Origin: Janthinobacterium sp. CG3
GTDB taxonomy: Bacteria; Pseudomonadota; Gammaproteobacteria; Burkholderiales; Burkholderiaceae_D
Reading direction: 5' to 3'
Length of the DNA stretch: 64,000 nt
Assembly (NCBI RefSeq): GCF_000344615.1
Contig: NZ_KB467824.1
Coordinates: 2,537,963-2,601,962, forward strand
A model generated the notes under the pieces. It was not told the DNA's origin. It did not search any database and saw only the letters and a program-made list of their open reading frames with translations. The position numbers were made by a program, and so were the translations under genes. Positions 36,620 through 49,644 of this stretch are shown piece by piece (within the stretch, counting starts at the first letter, position 1; every line of letters begins with the position of its first letter).

Positions 36620-37882
36620 ATGAATCGCACGATGTTGAAAGTTTTACCCGCCGCCATCACCCTGGCGCTGGCCTGCGGCAGCGCCGCCGCCGGCGACGAA
36701 GAAGGCTTCCACGGTTACTTCCGGGTCGGCGCCGGCAGCACCAGCGGCGCCGGCGGCCCGCAGGGTTGCTACGGCCTGGGCGGCAACACGATGAAGTACC
36801 GCCTCGGCAACGAATGCGACGCCTACTTCGAGGGCGGCTACACCAAGGAAATCGCGAAGAGCGGCGGCGTCAGCTACGTCGCCACGGTATGGGCCAACAT
36901 CTACAGCCCGAACTCGGACTTCGGCGACAAGAAACTGGGCTTGAACAAGGCCTATATCGAGGCCAAGGGCCTGGACTTCCTCAACGGCGGCACCGCCTGG
37001 ATGGGCAAGCGCTTCTACTACCGTCCCGACATCCACATGCTGGACCTGCAATACATCAACTTCAACGGCACCGGCGCCGGCCTCGACCAGATCCAGGCCG
37101 GTCCGGGCAAGTTCTCCTACGCCTTCTTCAAGGACAACGACACCAACACGCTCGACGCCAACGGCAAGGTGGTCGGCACGCCGTCGGCGATCCGCCAGAA
37201 CTTCATCTACGGCGACGTACCGCTCAACCCCAACGGCACCTTCGACGTCGCGGCCACCATCATCACCGCCGAGGGCAAGGACGACGACGCCCTGGGCCAG
37301 AAGCACAACGGCTGGCAAGTGTCGCTGTTCCACAAGCAAGCCAAGGTCTTCGGCGGCGCCAACACCTTCGGCGTGCAGTACGGCGTCGGCCCGGGCACCG
37401 GTATCGGCGTCGGCAATTCGCGCATGGGCGCCTCCGGCTACACCTCGCTGGGTTCGGACGTGAAACGCGCGCGCGTCTTCAACGACCTGTGGGTCCAGCC
37501 GACCGAGAACATGGGCATGGAAATGGTCGCCCTGGTGCAAAAAGACAAGTCCGACGCCGGCGGCTCGTCGACCTGGACCTCGCTGGGCGTGCGCCCGGTC
37601 TACGCCTTCAACCAGAACCTCAAGATGGTCGTCGAACTGGGCACCGACCGCGTCACCGACAGCCGTGGCCCGACCAAGCGCCTGACCAAGCTGACGCTGG
37701 CGCCGACGATCTCGGCCGGCCCCGGCCTGTGGTCGCGTCCCGAGCTGCGCGCCTTCGTCACCTACGGCAAGTGGAACGATGCGGCGACCGCCTCGGTCAA
37801 CGCCTCCAACAACTCCGGCCCGATCTACAACAACAACACCAGCGGCACCTCGTTCGGCGTCCAAGTGGAAAGCTGGTTCTAA
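36620..37882 (+). CDS. Maltoporin-like (LamB family) outer-membrane sugar porin
   Basis: The 420-residue protein has a signal peptide of about 24 residues (ALACGSAAAG) and the LamB layout: GFHGYFRVGAGSTSG at the N-terminus, CYGLGGNTMKYRLGNECDAY, KRFYYRPDIHMLDLQYIN, and a C-terminal Phe (VQVESWF) needed for outer-membrane insertion. Such porins pass sugars and polyols. CCAGGAGACACACC precedes the ATG. It follows the polyol dehydrogenase and is probably in the same regulon, so it is likely a polyol entry channel rather than a maltose one (inference). A strong terminator follows. Confidence 0.9.
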   Translation: MNRTMLKVLPAAITLALACGSAAAGDEEGFHGYFRVGAGSTSGAGGPQGCYGLGGNTMKYRLGNECDAYFEGGYTKEIAKSGGVSYVATVWANIYSPNSDFGDKKLGLNKAYIEAKGLDFLNGGTAWMGKRFYYRPDIHMLDLQYINFNGTGAGLDQIQAGPGKFSYAFFKDNDTNTLDANGKVVGTPSAIRQNFIYGDVPLNPNGTFDVAATIITAEGKDDDALGQKHNGWQVSLFHKQAKVFGGANTFGVQYGVGPGTGIGVGNSRMGASGYTSLGSDVKRARVFNDLWVQPTENMGMEMVALVQKDKSDAGGSSTWTSLGVRPVYAFNQNLKMVVELGTDRVTDSRGPTKRLTKLTLAPTISAGPGLWSRPELRAFVTYGKWNDAATASVNASNNSGPIYNNNTSGTSFGVQVESWF

Positions 37883-37891
37883 ACTGTGGAT

Positions 37892-37927
37892 AAAAAAATG
37901 CGCGCCCGGTTGGCGCGCATTTTTTTT
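37892..37927. terminator. Bidirectional intrinsic terminator
   Basis: ATGCGCGCC (37898-37906) pairs with GGCGCGCAT (37912-37920). The stem is flanked by seven A on the left and a T-run on the right. It ends both the porin gene (plus) and the GH18 chitinase gene (minus). Confidence 0.9.
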
Positions 37928-37951
37928 GGGGCTTTTACGTTCCCGGCGTTC

Positions 37952-40546
<2,595 letters not shown>

Positions 40547-40684
40547 TTTTGTCTCCACGTGGTTATAGTTTACGGCGAAGGAATGGCTTCCCTCTCCGAT
40601 TCTCGGGACCCGGCCTTGCTCTGTTCACTCAAGAATTCATGGGCGGGGGACGGCGCCGCTGCGTTGCCGTCCCGGCCTGCGCGG

Positions 40685-42337
40685 CTATTGCAGTTTTACG
40701 TTCCAGTTCGCTTCCACGCACTTGACGTAGTTGCCAGCGATGAGGGCGCTGTATGGGGTCTGGTAACTCACCAGCTGGCACTGGTTGTCGCCGCCCGCGC
40801 TCCAGTTCTTTTCCCAGTAGATGTTATAGGCAGCCGAACTAGACGGGCCGAAGCGCTGCATGCTGGCGCAGGACAATTGCTCGCCGCTGTAGTCCCAGCC
40901 GAGGTCCGCGGCAAACTGCTTGAAGTAGTCGATACGGTTTTGCGCCGCCGGCTTTTCCGTGCCCAGTCCACATTCCGCGTTGATGATCATGATGGTGGTC
41001 GCGAAATTGTTGCCGGCGCCGGCAGTGCGGTCGGCCTGGTTTGGCACCCAGGTGCCGTCAAGCACATGCAACATCGACGGTTTCGGCGGCTGCGGGTAGA
41101 CGAAGAAGAAAGTCGCCGACGCCAGGTTGAGCCAGGTCGACGCCACCAGATCCGGATTTTTCAGCAGCACCGACTGGTCGCCATTGTTCATCGCTTGCGA
41201 GAACGGTCCGTAGTTGTAGTTGTAGGACAGCTGTTTGGCGCCACGGCCGAAGTACTTTTTGAAGCTGCCGTCGGCGTTGACGCCGCACGTCCACACCTTG
41301 TTAAACACCGGGTCGGCGCATTCGATGTTGTAGCCGCAGCCGGCGCCGGTTTCATCGCACCCCAGTTCGCGCAGGTATTTCAAGCCTTGGCGCCATTGCG
41401 GAAGCGGGCTGCTGGCGTTGTGGTCGCCCGTTTCTTGGCCGAAATGGGCGAACATGGTGGCTAAGGTGTGGCGGCAGATCGCATCGGCGTTGCGCCCATC
41501 GGAATAGTCATCGCAAACAGCTGGAAATTTTGCCACCGACTGCAAAAATCGTTGATAGGTATAGCTTGGGTCGCGCGCGGCAAAATAGAAATCCCACTTC
41601 AGCGCCGGCAGCAGGCGCTCCACCCGCTTCACGTTGAGCGGATTGCCCGCCAAGCCCGCCTGCACCTTCTCGACATCGGCGTTCGGCAACGTACGGACCG
41701 AGGCTTTCACCTTGCGGAAGAAATCGCTATTCGTCAACAAGGCTTCGTTGGCTTCGGCCTGGGCCTTGGTGGGAATTCCAGGCGTTGGCGTGGGCGTTGG
41801 CGTGGGGGTTGGCGTTCCACTACAAGAATTCACTACCGCCCAAGCTGACGAAGAAGCCCAGCCCTTCCCCGGTTCATACGCAGCACTCGATGACGAACAC
41901 CAGCCAGCAACGATGCAACTGTAGAAGCTGCCAGCATTGGACACAACCTGCCCTACAGCATAATTTGTGCCGGCCGCATACACGGCGCAGCTTGGCGTTG
42001 GCGTTGGCGTTGGCGTCGGTGTCGGTGTTGGCGTTGGTGTTGGCGTCGGCGTTGGCGTTGGCGTGCCCGACACCAATTGCCACGGTCCGTTCGGATCGGC
42101 TTTTGGCGCCTCGCCCTGCACCCACCACTTGGCCTTGTAGACTACGCCTTGATACGTCGCGCATTGCGCGGCGACATAAATTTGGCTGGCACTCCATTCG
42201 GCGCAAGCTTCGCTGACAACACTACTGGCCAATAATTTTGACTGCGCCGGCGTATCGGACTGCGAACCGCCGCCGCACGCGGCAAGCGTTCCACCCAACA
42301 AGCCTGCTAACAACCTGCCCATTTGCTTTGTTTTCAT
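40685..42337 (-). CDS. GH19 chitinase lipoprotein with two chitin-binding modules
   Basis: The 550-residue protein has a lipoprotein signal (LLGGTLAACGGG), a CBM5/12-type module (about 45-85), a Pro-Thr linker, a second module (about 116-172, AGWCSSSSAAYEPGKGW), a short linker and a GH19 catalytic domain (about 195-550). The catalytic Glu is in FAHFGQETGDHN near residue 297, and YFGRGAKQLSYNYNYG is the GH19 signature. GH19 enzymes invert configuration and complement GH18 on crystalline chitin or fungal walls. The N-terminal 175 residues are clearly homologous to the GH18 neighbour, so a module block has been duplicated. GGAGACCAA precedes the ATG. Confidence 0.93.
   Translation of the reverse strand: MKTKQMGRLLAGLLGGTLAACGGGSQSDTPAQSKLLASSVVSEACAEWSASQIYVAAQCATYQGVVYKAKWWVQGEAPKADPNGPWQLVSGTPTPTPTPTPTPTPTPTPTPTPTPSCAVYAAGTNYAVGQVVSNAGSFYSCIVAGWCSSSSAAYEPGKGWASSSAWAVVNSCSGTPTPTPTPTPTPGIPTKAQAEANEALLTNSDFFRKVKASVRTLPNADVEKVQAGLAGNPLNVKRVERLLPALKWDFYFAARDPSYTYQRFLQSVAKFPAVCDDYSDGRNADAICRHTLATMFAHFGQETGDHNASSPLPQWRQGLKYLRELGCDETGAGCGYNIECADPVFNKVWTCGVNADGSFKKYFGRGAKQLSYNYNYGPFSQAMNNGDQSVLLKNPDLVASTWLNLASATFFFVYPQPPKPSMLHVLDGTWVPNQADRTAGAGNNFATTIMIINAECGLGTEKPAAQNRIDYFKQFAADLGWDYSGEQLSCASMQRFGPSSSAAYNIYWEKNWSAGGDNQCQLVSYQTPYSALIAGNYVKCVEANWNVKLQ
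41996..42064 (-). repeat. Tandem hexamer repeat coding a Pro-Thr linker (GH19)
   Basis: GTTGGC units in tandem encode Pro-Thr on the minus strand. A shorter tract lies at 41782-41815. Composition and unit length match the GH18 gene's linkers. Confidence 0.85.
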
Positions 42338-42660
42338 TTGGTCTCCTGAACGTGCGACTAAAAACTATCTGAGTAGCTCTTTGATGTTGTTCGAAAAGAA
42401 AGCGCAATGAGCGGCCGTGGCTTTCTGCATAGAGAATGCGGCCATGGAAATTGGTAGTCAAGTGGTTTTTATTAAAATACAATGTTTCAATACCACTTTG
42501 TGCAAGCACGGTGCGATTTTTAATGTCTGGAGGGCCGCCATACCGATTTTAAAAAGAAATGCGTAATTAATACCGCGTGCATCAAACCCTCAAACTGGTA
42601 TGGACTGGTATGACAGCGGTCACGCCGTCTAGGCGCGACCGCGCGGGTCTGTCGGACAAG

Positions 42661-44136
42661 CTAGCGCGGCATGCGCATGCGCAGGCGGCGCCAGCCGATG
42701 ACGATGCCGCTAACACTGATGAGCATGCCGCCAACGCTGATGGCAATCATCCACACGTCCCACCATGGACGCGACGCCAGCAAGGGTGTCCAATCCCAGC
42801 TGTGCAGCAGCGAAAACAGCCAACGCCCGACACGCTGGTGCGTGTCGACTTGCTTGACGACCGCGCCGCTGGCCGGGTCGATGTACAACCAGGTGGCGCG
42901 GGGGTCGTCGAACTTCAGGCGCAGCACCGGCAAGCGCTTTTGCCCGCCCGTCATGGTGTGGGCGTCGCGGCCGTAGTAATAATTGTCGTATTCACCGAGT
43001 ACGCTGGCCTGCGTGACCTGGTGCGGCGCCAACATGGCGCTACCCAGCGCCCGCATCGCCGCAATGCCGAACGCCTTGAACGGCAACGCCGGCCCGGCCC
43101 CTGCGGCAAGCAGGCGGGTGCGGCCCTGCCCGTCCGCCGCCAGGTAATAACCGGCGCCGTCGACGACGCGCCACTCCAGTTCGCGCACCTCGAAGCCACT
43201 GTCGGCAAGTAGTTGCAGGGCCTGCCCGGCCGGCAGCGTGAAATGCGCGGCGTCCCAGTCGTGCCGTTGCGCCACCTTGGGCGCGCCGGAGTCCAACACC
43301 TTGAACGGATTCATCGACATCAGGCCGCTGAAGATGAAGGTCACGACCAGCGTGCCAAACACCAGGCCCAGCAGATGGTGCCAGCGCATCCACGGCGCCC
43401 GGTACGGCGAGCGCGAGCCGCTGCGAAAGCGCCCCGAAAAACGCCAGCGCCACAGCCCCACCAGCATGCCCAGCAAGGACAGCGCGGTGGCCGTCAGCGC
43501 GGTATAGACGACGATGTCGTTCCAGAAACGCTCGACGATGCCGCCGCGCAACGGATACAGCCAGTGGAGCCAGCTACCGACCCAGTTCCAGCCGCGCTCG
43601 TTCACGCTGGCGTCGCGCACCACCTCGCCGGTACGCGCCGAAACGTACAGGCGGGTCGATTCGGCGTCGCCCATCTGCACCCGATGCAACGGCCGCTGCC
43701 CATCCAAGTTCCTGGAATGGCTGAAGGCGTCTTCCGCCACCAAGTCCTGGTAGGCCGCCGGCACGCCCGGCATGAACGCCCGCGCGGCCGCCAGCGCGGC
43801 GGCGGCGTCGACGCTGTCGACACGCCGGCCGCTGGCGCCGTCGAGCGCCACCACGTCCGCCTTGCCATAGTTGAGCAGCGCCAACGGCCGCCCGGCCACC
43901 GACGTCAGGCGCAGCGCGGTCGGCGCCCCGTTGTGGCCGGCGGCCCGCAGCCATTGTTGCAGCGACGCGCAGCAGCGCCCGCCGTCAAGCGCGGGCAGCG
44001 CGGCCAGCCGCTCCGCCTGCGTCAATTTTGGATAGCCGACGTACATCATCACCACGCCGGAGAAGAACCACATGGCCATGAACAGGCATAGCACAACGCC
44101 AAGCCAGCGATGCAGCAGGTACAGGGTGCGCTTCAT
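42661..44136 (-). CDS. PepSY-domain inner-membrane protein (TonB-receptor partner)
   Basis: The 491-residue protein starts LYLLHRWLGVVLCLFMAMWF and has four predicted membrane segments and two PepSY-like periplasmic regions. One has the typical STRLYVSARTGEVV, the other WLYIDPASGAVVKQVDTHQR. Such proteins often sit beside TonB-dependent receptors, where some act as iron(III) reductases. It starts 13 bases after the receptor gene stop, in the same operon. The substrate metal is not visible. Confidence 0.87.
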   Translation of the reverse strand: MKRTLYLLHRWLGVVLCLFMAMWFFSGVVMMYVGYPKLTQAERLAALPALDGGRCCASLQQWLRAAGHNGAPTALRLTSVAGRPLALLNYGKADVVALDGASGRRVDSVDAAAALAAARAFMPGVPAAYQDLVAEDAFSHSRNLDGQRPLHRVQMGDAESTRLYVSARTGEVVRDASVNERGWNWVGSWLHWLYPLRGGIVERFWNDIVVYTALTATALSLLGMLVGLWRWRFSGRFRSGSRSPYRAPWMRWHHLLGLVFGTLVVTFIFSGLMSMNPFKVLDSGAPKVAQRHDWDAAHFTLPAGQALQLLADSGFEVRELEWRVVDGAGYYLAADGQGRTRLLAAGAGPALPFKAFGIAAMRALGSAMLAPHQVTQASVLGEYDNYYYGRDAHTMTGGQKRLPVLRLKFDDPRATWLYIDPASGAVVKQVDTHQRVGRWLFSLLHSWDWTPLLASRPWWDVWMIAISVGGMLISVSGIVIGWRRLRMRMPR

Positions 44137-44149
44137 ATCGCCGCGCCGC

Positions 44150-46321
44150 TCAGAACCAGGATTGCAAGGTCAGGTCCAGCGAGCGCGGCGCACCCAGGTA
44201 AACACTGGCGCCGCCCACGTTCGCCGCGTAGACCTTGTCGCCGGCGTTTTTCAGGCGCGCGGTAAGCTTGGTGTTGCGCTGCAACTGGTAGCTCAGGCTG
44301 GCGCCAAACACCGTGTAGCCGGCGTCGCTGACGGTGTTGGCCGTGTTGCCAAAGCGCCGGGACAGGTGGCGCGCGTCCGCGCTCAGTTGCAGCGCCGGAC
44401 TCACGTTCCAGCTCAGCCAAAAGTTCGACACCCACGCCGGGATGTTGGCGGGCACCTTGCCGGCGCGCGAGACCGCCTGGCCGCCGACGTTCTCGACAAA
44501 GGCGTCGTATTGCGCGTCGGTATAGGCCAGGTTACCCTGCAGCAGCCAGTTCTGGTTCAGCTTGAACGAAGTGGCGGCCTCCACGCCGCGGGCCGATTGC
44601 TGGCCGACCGGCAGCGTGACGCCGGGATGGTTCTGGTCGGCGATCGCCAGGTTGCGGCGCGACAGCTGGTAGGCCGCCAACGTCGCGCTGCCGCGTCCGC
44701 CGAGGTAGTCGAACTTGCTCCCGACCTCGACCTGGCGCCCGGTAGTCAGCTCGGAGCCGCGCGCCTGGCCGTAGGAGATCGAACTCAACAAGCCGGCAGG
44801 CGGATCGGCCGCCGTGCTGTACTGGACATACACGTTGGCGTGCGGCGCCAGGTCGTACACCAGGCCCAGGCGGCCGGTGGTGGGCGCGTAGTCGTGCTTG
44901 AAATAGGCCGGGCTGGCGGCGCTGGCAAGCTTGTGATTGATCACTTCGATGTCGATGCGGTCGTGCCGCAAGCCGCCCACCAACGCCAGCACCGGCGTCA
45001 GCCGCAGGCGATTTTCCAGGAACAAGGCCAGGGTCTCGACCTTGTTGGTGCGGTCCGGCGTGAAACCCGGCTTCATGCCGGGCACGTCGAAGAAGTTTTC
45101 CGTCGCGAACACGACCGGGTTGACGGTGCTGACGGTGCCCGGAAGCGACAGCGGGAAGCGCGTCTGCGTGTTGCGGCTGTAGTCCAGACCGGCCGACCAG
45201 TCCGCCTTCATGGCGCCCAGCGCGCCCTTGTGGACCCACTCGACGCGCTCGCCGCTCAGTTGCTGATCGTGCCGCTGCAACAAGGCACCGGAGCGCACCA
45301 CAGCCGTGTTGGCCGCGTTGAAAACATAGGTTTCCACGTTGCGGTAATCGCGCAGGGCGTCGTAATGGTAGACGGTGTTCTTCAGCGTGGTCTGCGGCGA
45401 CAGGCGGTACTCCAGCAGCGAACGGGTCCACTGCACGGTCTGCTCGTATACACCGTCGGCGGCATTGTAGTTCTTGAAGCGGGTGGCCGGGTCGATGCGG
45501 CCGTCGCCGCCAAGCGGATTGAGCAGCGGCGTGCCCCAGTACGGCCGGTCGACCTTCTCGCGCTGGTATTCCAGCGCCAGCGTGTGCGACAGGCGCGGGC
45601 CGAAGTCGCTCAGCAGCGAGGCGGCGGCGTTCAGCGCGGCGCGCCGCTGGCCGTCCACATAGCCGTTGCTGTGGCTGCGGTTCAGGTCCAGGCGCACGGT
45701 GTGGCGCGCGCCGCCGGCCGCGCCGATGCCGCGGTTCACGCCCAGCGCCAGGTCGGCGTTCGAAAACGAGCCGTAGCGGGCGCGCAGCTCCAGCGCGTCG
45801 GCGTCGCGCTGCGCCAGTTTCGTCACGTAATTGATCGAGCCGCCGACGGCGCCGGCGCCGAACAGGTAGGTCGACGGCCCGCCGACCACCTCGACCCGGT
45901 CGTAGATCCAGCTGTCGACCGGGCGCGCGGCGATGGCGTCGTATTGCGCCGTGATGCCGTTGAACAACTGGGTCAGGCTGGACGCGCCGAAGCCGCGGTA
46001 GTACACCGAGCCGGCCGACCCCGGCGGCGACGCCGCGCTGACGCCGGGCACGCCGGCCAGGATTTCCTGGGTGTTGTCGGCGCCGCGCAGTTCGATGCTG
46101 GCGCGGTTGACGATGGCCACCGAGGCCGGCGTTTCGCGCGGCGTCAGGCCCAGGCGCGAGCCGGTGGTGTTGGCGTCGTCCAGCGACAGCTTGTCGCCGG
46201 CGCGGGCGGCGCTGACGGTGATGGTCGGCATGCTTGCAGCGTCGGACGGGATGGTTTCGGCGAAGGCCGGCGCGCACAGGACGGCGACGGCGGCGGCGAC
46301 TACGGTTTTGTTGACGTTCAT
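44150..46321 (-). CDS. TonB-dependent siderophore/metal receptor
   Basis: The 723-residue outer-membrane receptor has a signal peptide (VAAAVAVLCAPAFAE), a plug domain (about 55-160: TPRETPASVAIVNR, VYYRGFG, VEVVGGPSTYLFGAGAVGG) and a 22-strand barrel ending LTLQSWF. The plug motifs are of the siderophore-receptor class (FhuE/FpvA-like) with no N-terminal signalling extension. The next gene codes a PepSY protein and the previous one a DUF2946 protein. That trio is common for iron or copper-linked uptake. No consensus Fur box was found upstream. Confidence 0.93.
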   Translation of the reverse strand: MNVNKTVVAAAVAVLCAPAFAETIPSDAASMPTITVSAARAGDKLSLDDANTTGSRLGLTPRETPASVAIVNRASIELRGADNTQEILAGVPGVSAASPPGSAGSVYYRGFGASSLTQLFNGITAQYDAIAARPVDSWIYDRVEVVGGPSTYLFGAGAVGGSINYVTKLAQRDADALELRARYGSFSNADLALGVNRGIGAAGGARHTVRLDLNRSHSNGYVDGQRRAALNAAASLLSDFGPRLSHTLALEYQREKVDRPYWGTPLLNPLGGDGRIDPATRFKNYNAADGVYEQTVQWTRSLLEYRLSPQTTLKNTVYHYDALRDYRNVETYVFNAANTAVVRSGALLQRHDQQLSGERVEWVHKGALGAMKADWSAGLDYSRNTQTRFPLSLPGTVSTVNPVVFATENFFDVPGMKPGFTPDRTNKVETLALFLENRLRLTPVLALVGGLRHDRIDIEVINHKLASAASPAYFKHDYAPTTGRLGLVYDLAPHANVYVQYSTAADPPAGLLSSISYGQARGSELTTGRQVEVGSKFDYLGGRGSATLAAYQLSRRNLAIADQNHPGVTLPVGQQSARGVEAATSFKLNQNWLLQGNLAYTDAQYDAFVENVGGQAVSRAGKVPANIPAWVSNFWLSWNVSPALQLSADARHLSRRFGNTANTVSDAGYTVFGASLSYQLQRNTKLTARLKNAGDKVYAANVGGASVYLGAPRSLDLTLQSWF

Positions 46322-46442
46322 ATTAAAGCGACCTCGAAACTAGAAAATGCAAAGGGCGGCAAGGCGTGCGCGCACGGGCGCGCACACCTCATCGGCCGGC
46401 GCGCAAGGCGCCGGACTACGATGGCCGGATAAGCGTATTGAT

Positions 46443-46829
46443 CTAGGAGAGGACGGGGGGAGCGCGCGGATGCGCGACCGACCACGCGAACAAGGGCCGT
46501 GGCGCGGAGAAAAACAGGCTCGGATACAGCGCCGGCGGTGACGCCGGCAAGGCGAACGAGAAACGCAGCTGCGCCGGCGGCGGCGCCGGCGTGTGCAGCG
46601 CGCAAAACGGGCAGTGTTCCAGGCCAGCGTTCGACGGTCCGGGCTGCTCACCCGGCGCCAGGTCGGCTACGGCGACGAGTTTGCTTCCCTGCGCCGAGCA
46701 GATCTGCATCCATGCGGAGCTGCCTTCCTTGGCCAGCGCCCGCGCCAGCGTCGGCGCCAACGCCAGCCCCAGAATGGCGGCGAGCGCGATCCAGGCAAGC
46801 AGGCGGCGAAGGGCGTGGGATGGGAACAT
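46443..46829 (-). CDS. DUF2946 membrane protein
   Basis: The 128-residue protein has one N-terminal membrane segment (LLAWIALAAILGLALAPTLA) and the DUF2946 motif HCPFCALH in the middle, with a Pro/Phe-rich tail. The family is of unknown function and often lies upstream of TonB receptors in metal-related loci. The start at 46829 was chosen because earlier in-frame codons lie in a stretch with palindromic, promoter-like sequence. It is about 120 bases upstream of the receptor gene on the same strand. Confidence 0.8.
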   Translation of the reverse strand: MFPSHALRRLLAWIALAAILGLALAPTLARALAKEGSSAWMQICSAQGSKLVAVADLAPGEQPGPSNAGLEHCPFCALHTPAPPPAQLRFSFALPASPPALYPSLFFSAPRPLFAWSVAHPRAPPVLS

Positions 46830-46864
46830 GGGCGCAATTCTAAACAGCGGCCTCGTGCGCGTCA

Positions 46865-46882
46865 ATATGCAGTACGGCATAT
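46865..46882. promoter_or_regulatory. Candidate operator of the DUF2946-TonB-PepSY operon
   Basis: ATATGC and GCATAT form a perfect inverted repeat around AGTACG, 36 bases upstream of the DUF2946 start. It does not match the Fur consensus. The regulator is unknown. Confidence 0.4.
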
Positions 46883-47000
46883 GCGGGGGGGGCAAGGTGA
46901 TTGCGCGCCTTACACCAAGGGCGTAACCCTGGGGTCGGACCTGAAGGTCAGTCCCCGGCTCGACGCCGCAGCTTGATTTTCGGCGTTGCCGGCCCGCTAA

Positions 47001-47729
47001 TTAAGCGGCATGCCAGGCCAGCGCGGCGCTGAAGTTACCGGGAACGTCGAGCGGGCAGATCTGCAACGACGGCCAGTCCGGCATGTGATGCGTACACTTG
47101 AGCCGCTTGCCGTCCTGGCGGTCAATCGCCACTTGCCGCAGATACTCGCCGACGCCCACGCCGAGCGCCTTGAGCGCGGCCTCCTTGGCGCTCCAGCGCA
47201 GAAAGAAATCGGCCAACGGGTCCGCCGCCGCGTGCATGGCCAGACATTCCTGCGGTGTCAATGCGAAGGCGGCCAAGGCGGCCAATTCGATGCCGGCGTC
47301 GTGCATTTCCACGTCGACGCCCAGCGCGGCGACGGCGGGGGCGGCGCCGAGGGCGATCAGCACGCAGTTGCCGGCGTGCGCGACGTTGAACGCCATGTCC
47401 GCACTCGCCGCCGCGCCGGACGGCAGCCCAGATTGATGCAGCAGATACGGCTTGCCATATGCGCCGCTGGCAAATTCCAGCTGCCGCGGCGCCGCGCCGA
47501 CGCGCTCGGCCAGCAGCCGCCGCAAGCCGGCCCGGCCGGCAACCGAACGCAGGCGGTCGGCATGCCGGTGCAGGCGCAGCGCCCGCGCGCGCTCGCCTTC
47601 ACTGAGCAATTCCCAGTCGGCCTGCGCCAGCGGCGCTTCCAGCGCCAGCTCCAGGCGCCAGACTTCGACGCCGGGAGGCGCCTCGTCAGGCAGCGGCAAG
47701 CGCGCCATAGGCAATTGCGTTCGCGACAT
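47001..47729 (-). CDS. 4'-phosphopantetheinyl transferase (Sfp/HetI type)
   Basis: The protein is about 242 residues. It has the family motifs FNVAHAGNCVLIAL, GVDVE (Mg-binding acidic pair) and WSAKEAALKALG. It moves phosphopantetheine from CoA to carrier proteins of fatty-acid, polyketide or peptide synthases. The start is uncertain: ATG at 47729 has GAGG directly in front of it, and a TTG at 47741 and an ATG at 47708 are alternatives. No synthase lies nearby, so its partners are elsewhere. Confidence 0.87.
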   Translation of the reverse strand: MSRTQLPMARLPLPDEAPPGVEVWRLELALEAPLAQADWELLSEGERARALRLHRHADRLRSVAGRAGLRRLLAERVGAAPRQLEFASGAYGKPYLLHQSGLPSGAAASADMAFNVAHAGNCVLIALGAAPAVAALGVDVEMHDAGIELAALAAFALTPQECLAMHAAADPLADFFLRWSAKEAALKALGVGVGEYLRQVAIDRQDGKRLKCTHHMPDWPSLQICPLDVPGNFSAALAWHAA

Positions 47730-47770
47730 CCTCTTTACCAATCAGGGTGTAGACAATGATATGACGACGT

Positions 47771-47798
47771 AAAAAAGCCCCGAGAACGGGGCTTTTTT
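47771..47798 (-). terminator. Intrinsic terminator downstream of tRNA-Ser copy 1
   Basis: AAAAAAGCCCCG, a short GAGAA-centred loop and CGGGGCTTTTTT form a symmetric hairpin. On the minus strand it ends the tRNA transcript and reads equally well on the other strand. Confidence 0.85.
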
Positions 47799-47830
47799 AC
47801 GCTGCTTAACACCCGGAAGTGTTTGAATTA

Positions 47831-47921
47831 TGGCGGAAAGGGTGAGATTCGAACTCACGGTACACCAAAGATGTACACTGGATTTCGAGTCCAGCGCATT
47901 CGACCACTCTGCCACCTTTCC
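47831..47921 (-). tRNA. tRNA-Ser (anticodon CGA), copy 1
   Basis: The 91-nt gene includes an encoded CCA. The acceptor arm GGAAAGG pairs with CCTTTCC, the anticodon loop is CTCGAAA (anticodon CGA, codon UCG), the long variable arm is typical of serine tRNAs and the T-arm has GTTCGAATC. It is identical to copy 2, 270 bases away, and lies downstream of serS on the same strand. Confidence 0.96.
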
Positions 47922-48040
47922 TTGCTTAACTTCAAGCGAGCTCTGTATGAGCGAGGCAGAATTTTAGCATAGCTCGCGCAAGGCATGCCGCTTATTTTGG
48001 GGGATATTCGGCGCTATCCGCCCATAAAACATTAGGACGT

Positions 48041-48062
48041 AAAAAAACCCCGATAACGGGGT
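48041..48062 (-). terminator. Intrinsic terminator downstream of tRNA-Ser copy 2
   Basis: On the minus strand ACCCCG, loop TTAT and CGGGGT are followed by a T-run. It matches the terminator after copy 1, with one arm changed, so terminator and tRNA were duplicated together. Confidence 0.8.
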
Positions 48063-48100
48063 TCTCCTACACTGCTGAGTACTCGAAAGTACCTGAATAA

Positions 48101-48191
48101 TGGCGGAAAGGGTGAGATTCGAACTCACGGTACACCAAAGATGTACACTGGATTTCGAGTCCAGCGCATTCGACCACTCTGCCACCTTTCC
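48101..48191 (-). tRNA. tRNA-Ser (anticodon CGA), copy 2
   Basis: Identical over all 91 nt to the copy at 47831-47921, including the CCA. It lies 107 bases after the serS stop, so it may be transcribed with serS or from its own promoter. Confidence 0.96.
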
Positions 48192-48298
48192 TGCTTACTT
48201 CTGATCGCTTGCTGCTGCGAGAACAAGATTATAGCAGGGTATTAAAAAAACGGAAGGGGCAAAGGGGGAAATATTTGACCTCTGCCCCGCGTTCAAGT

Positions 48299-49603
<1,305 letters not shown>

Positions 49604-49644
49604 CTATGTCGAAAGCACAATTGTACCAAGCCGCGACCACTTCC

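Noticed and set aside
46800-46900. Fur box upstream of the TonB receptor operon
   Set aside because: No 19-bp match to the GATAATGATAATCATTATC type was found; the only palindrome there has a different sequence.
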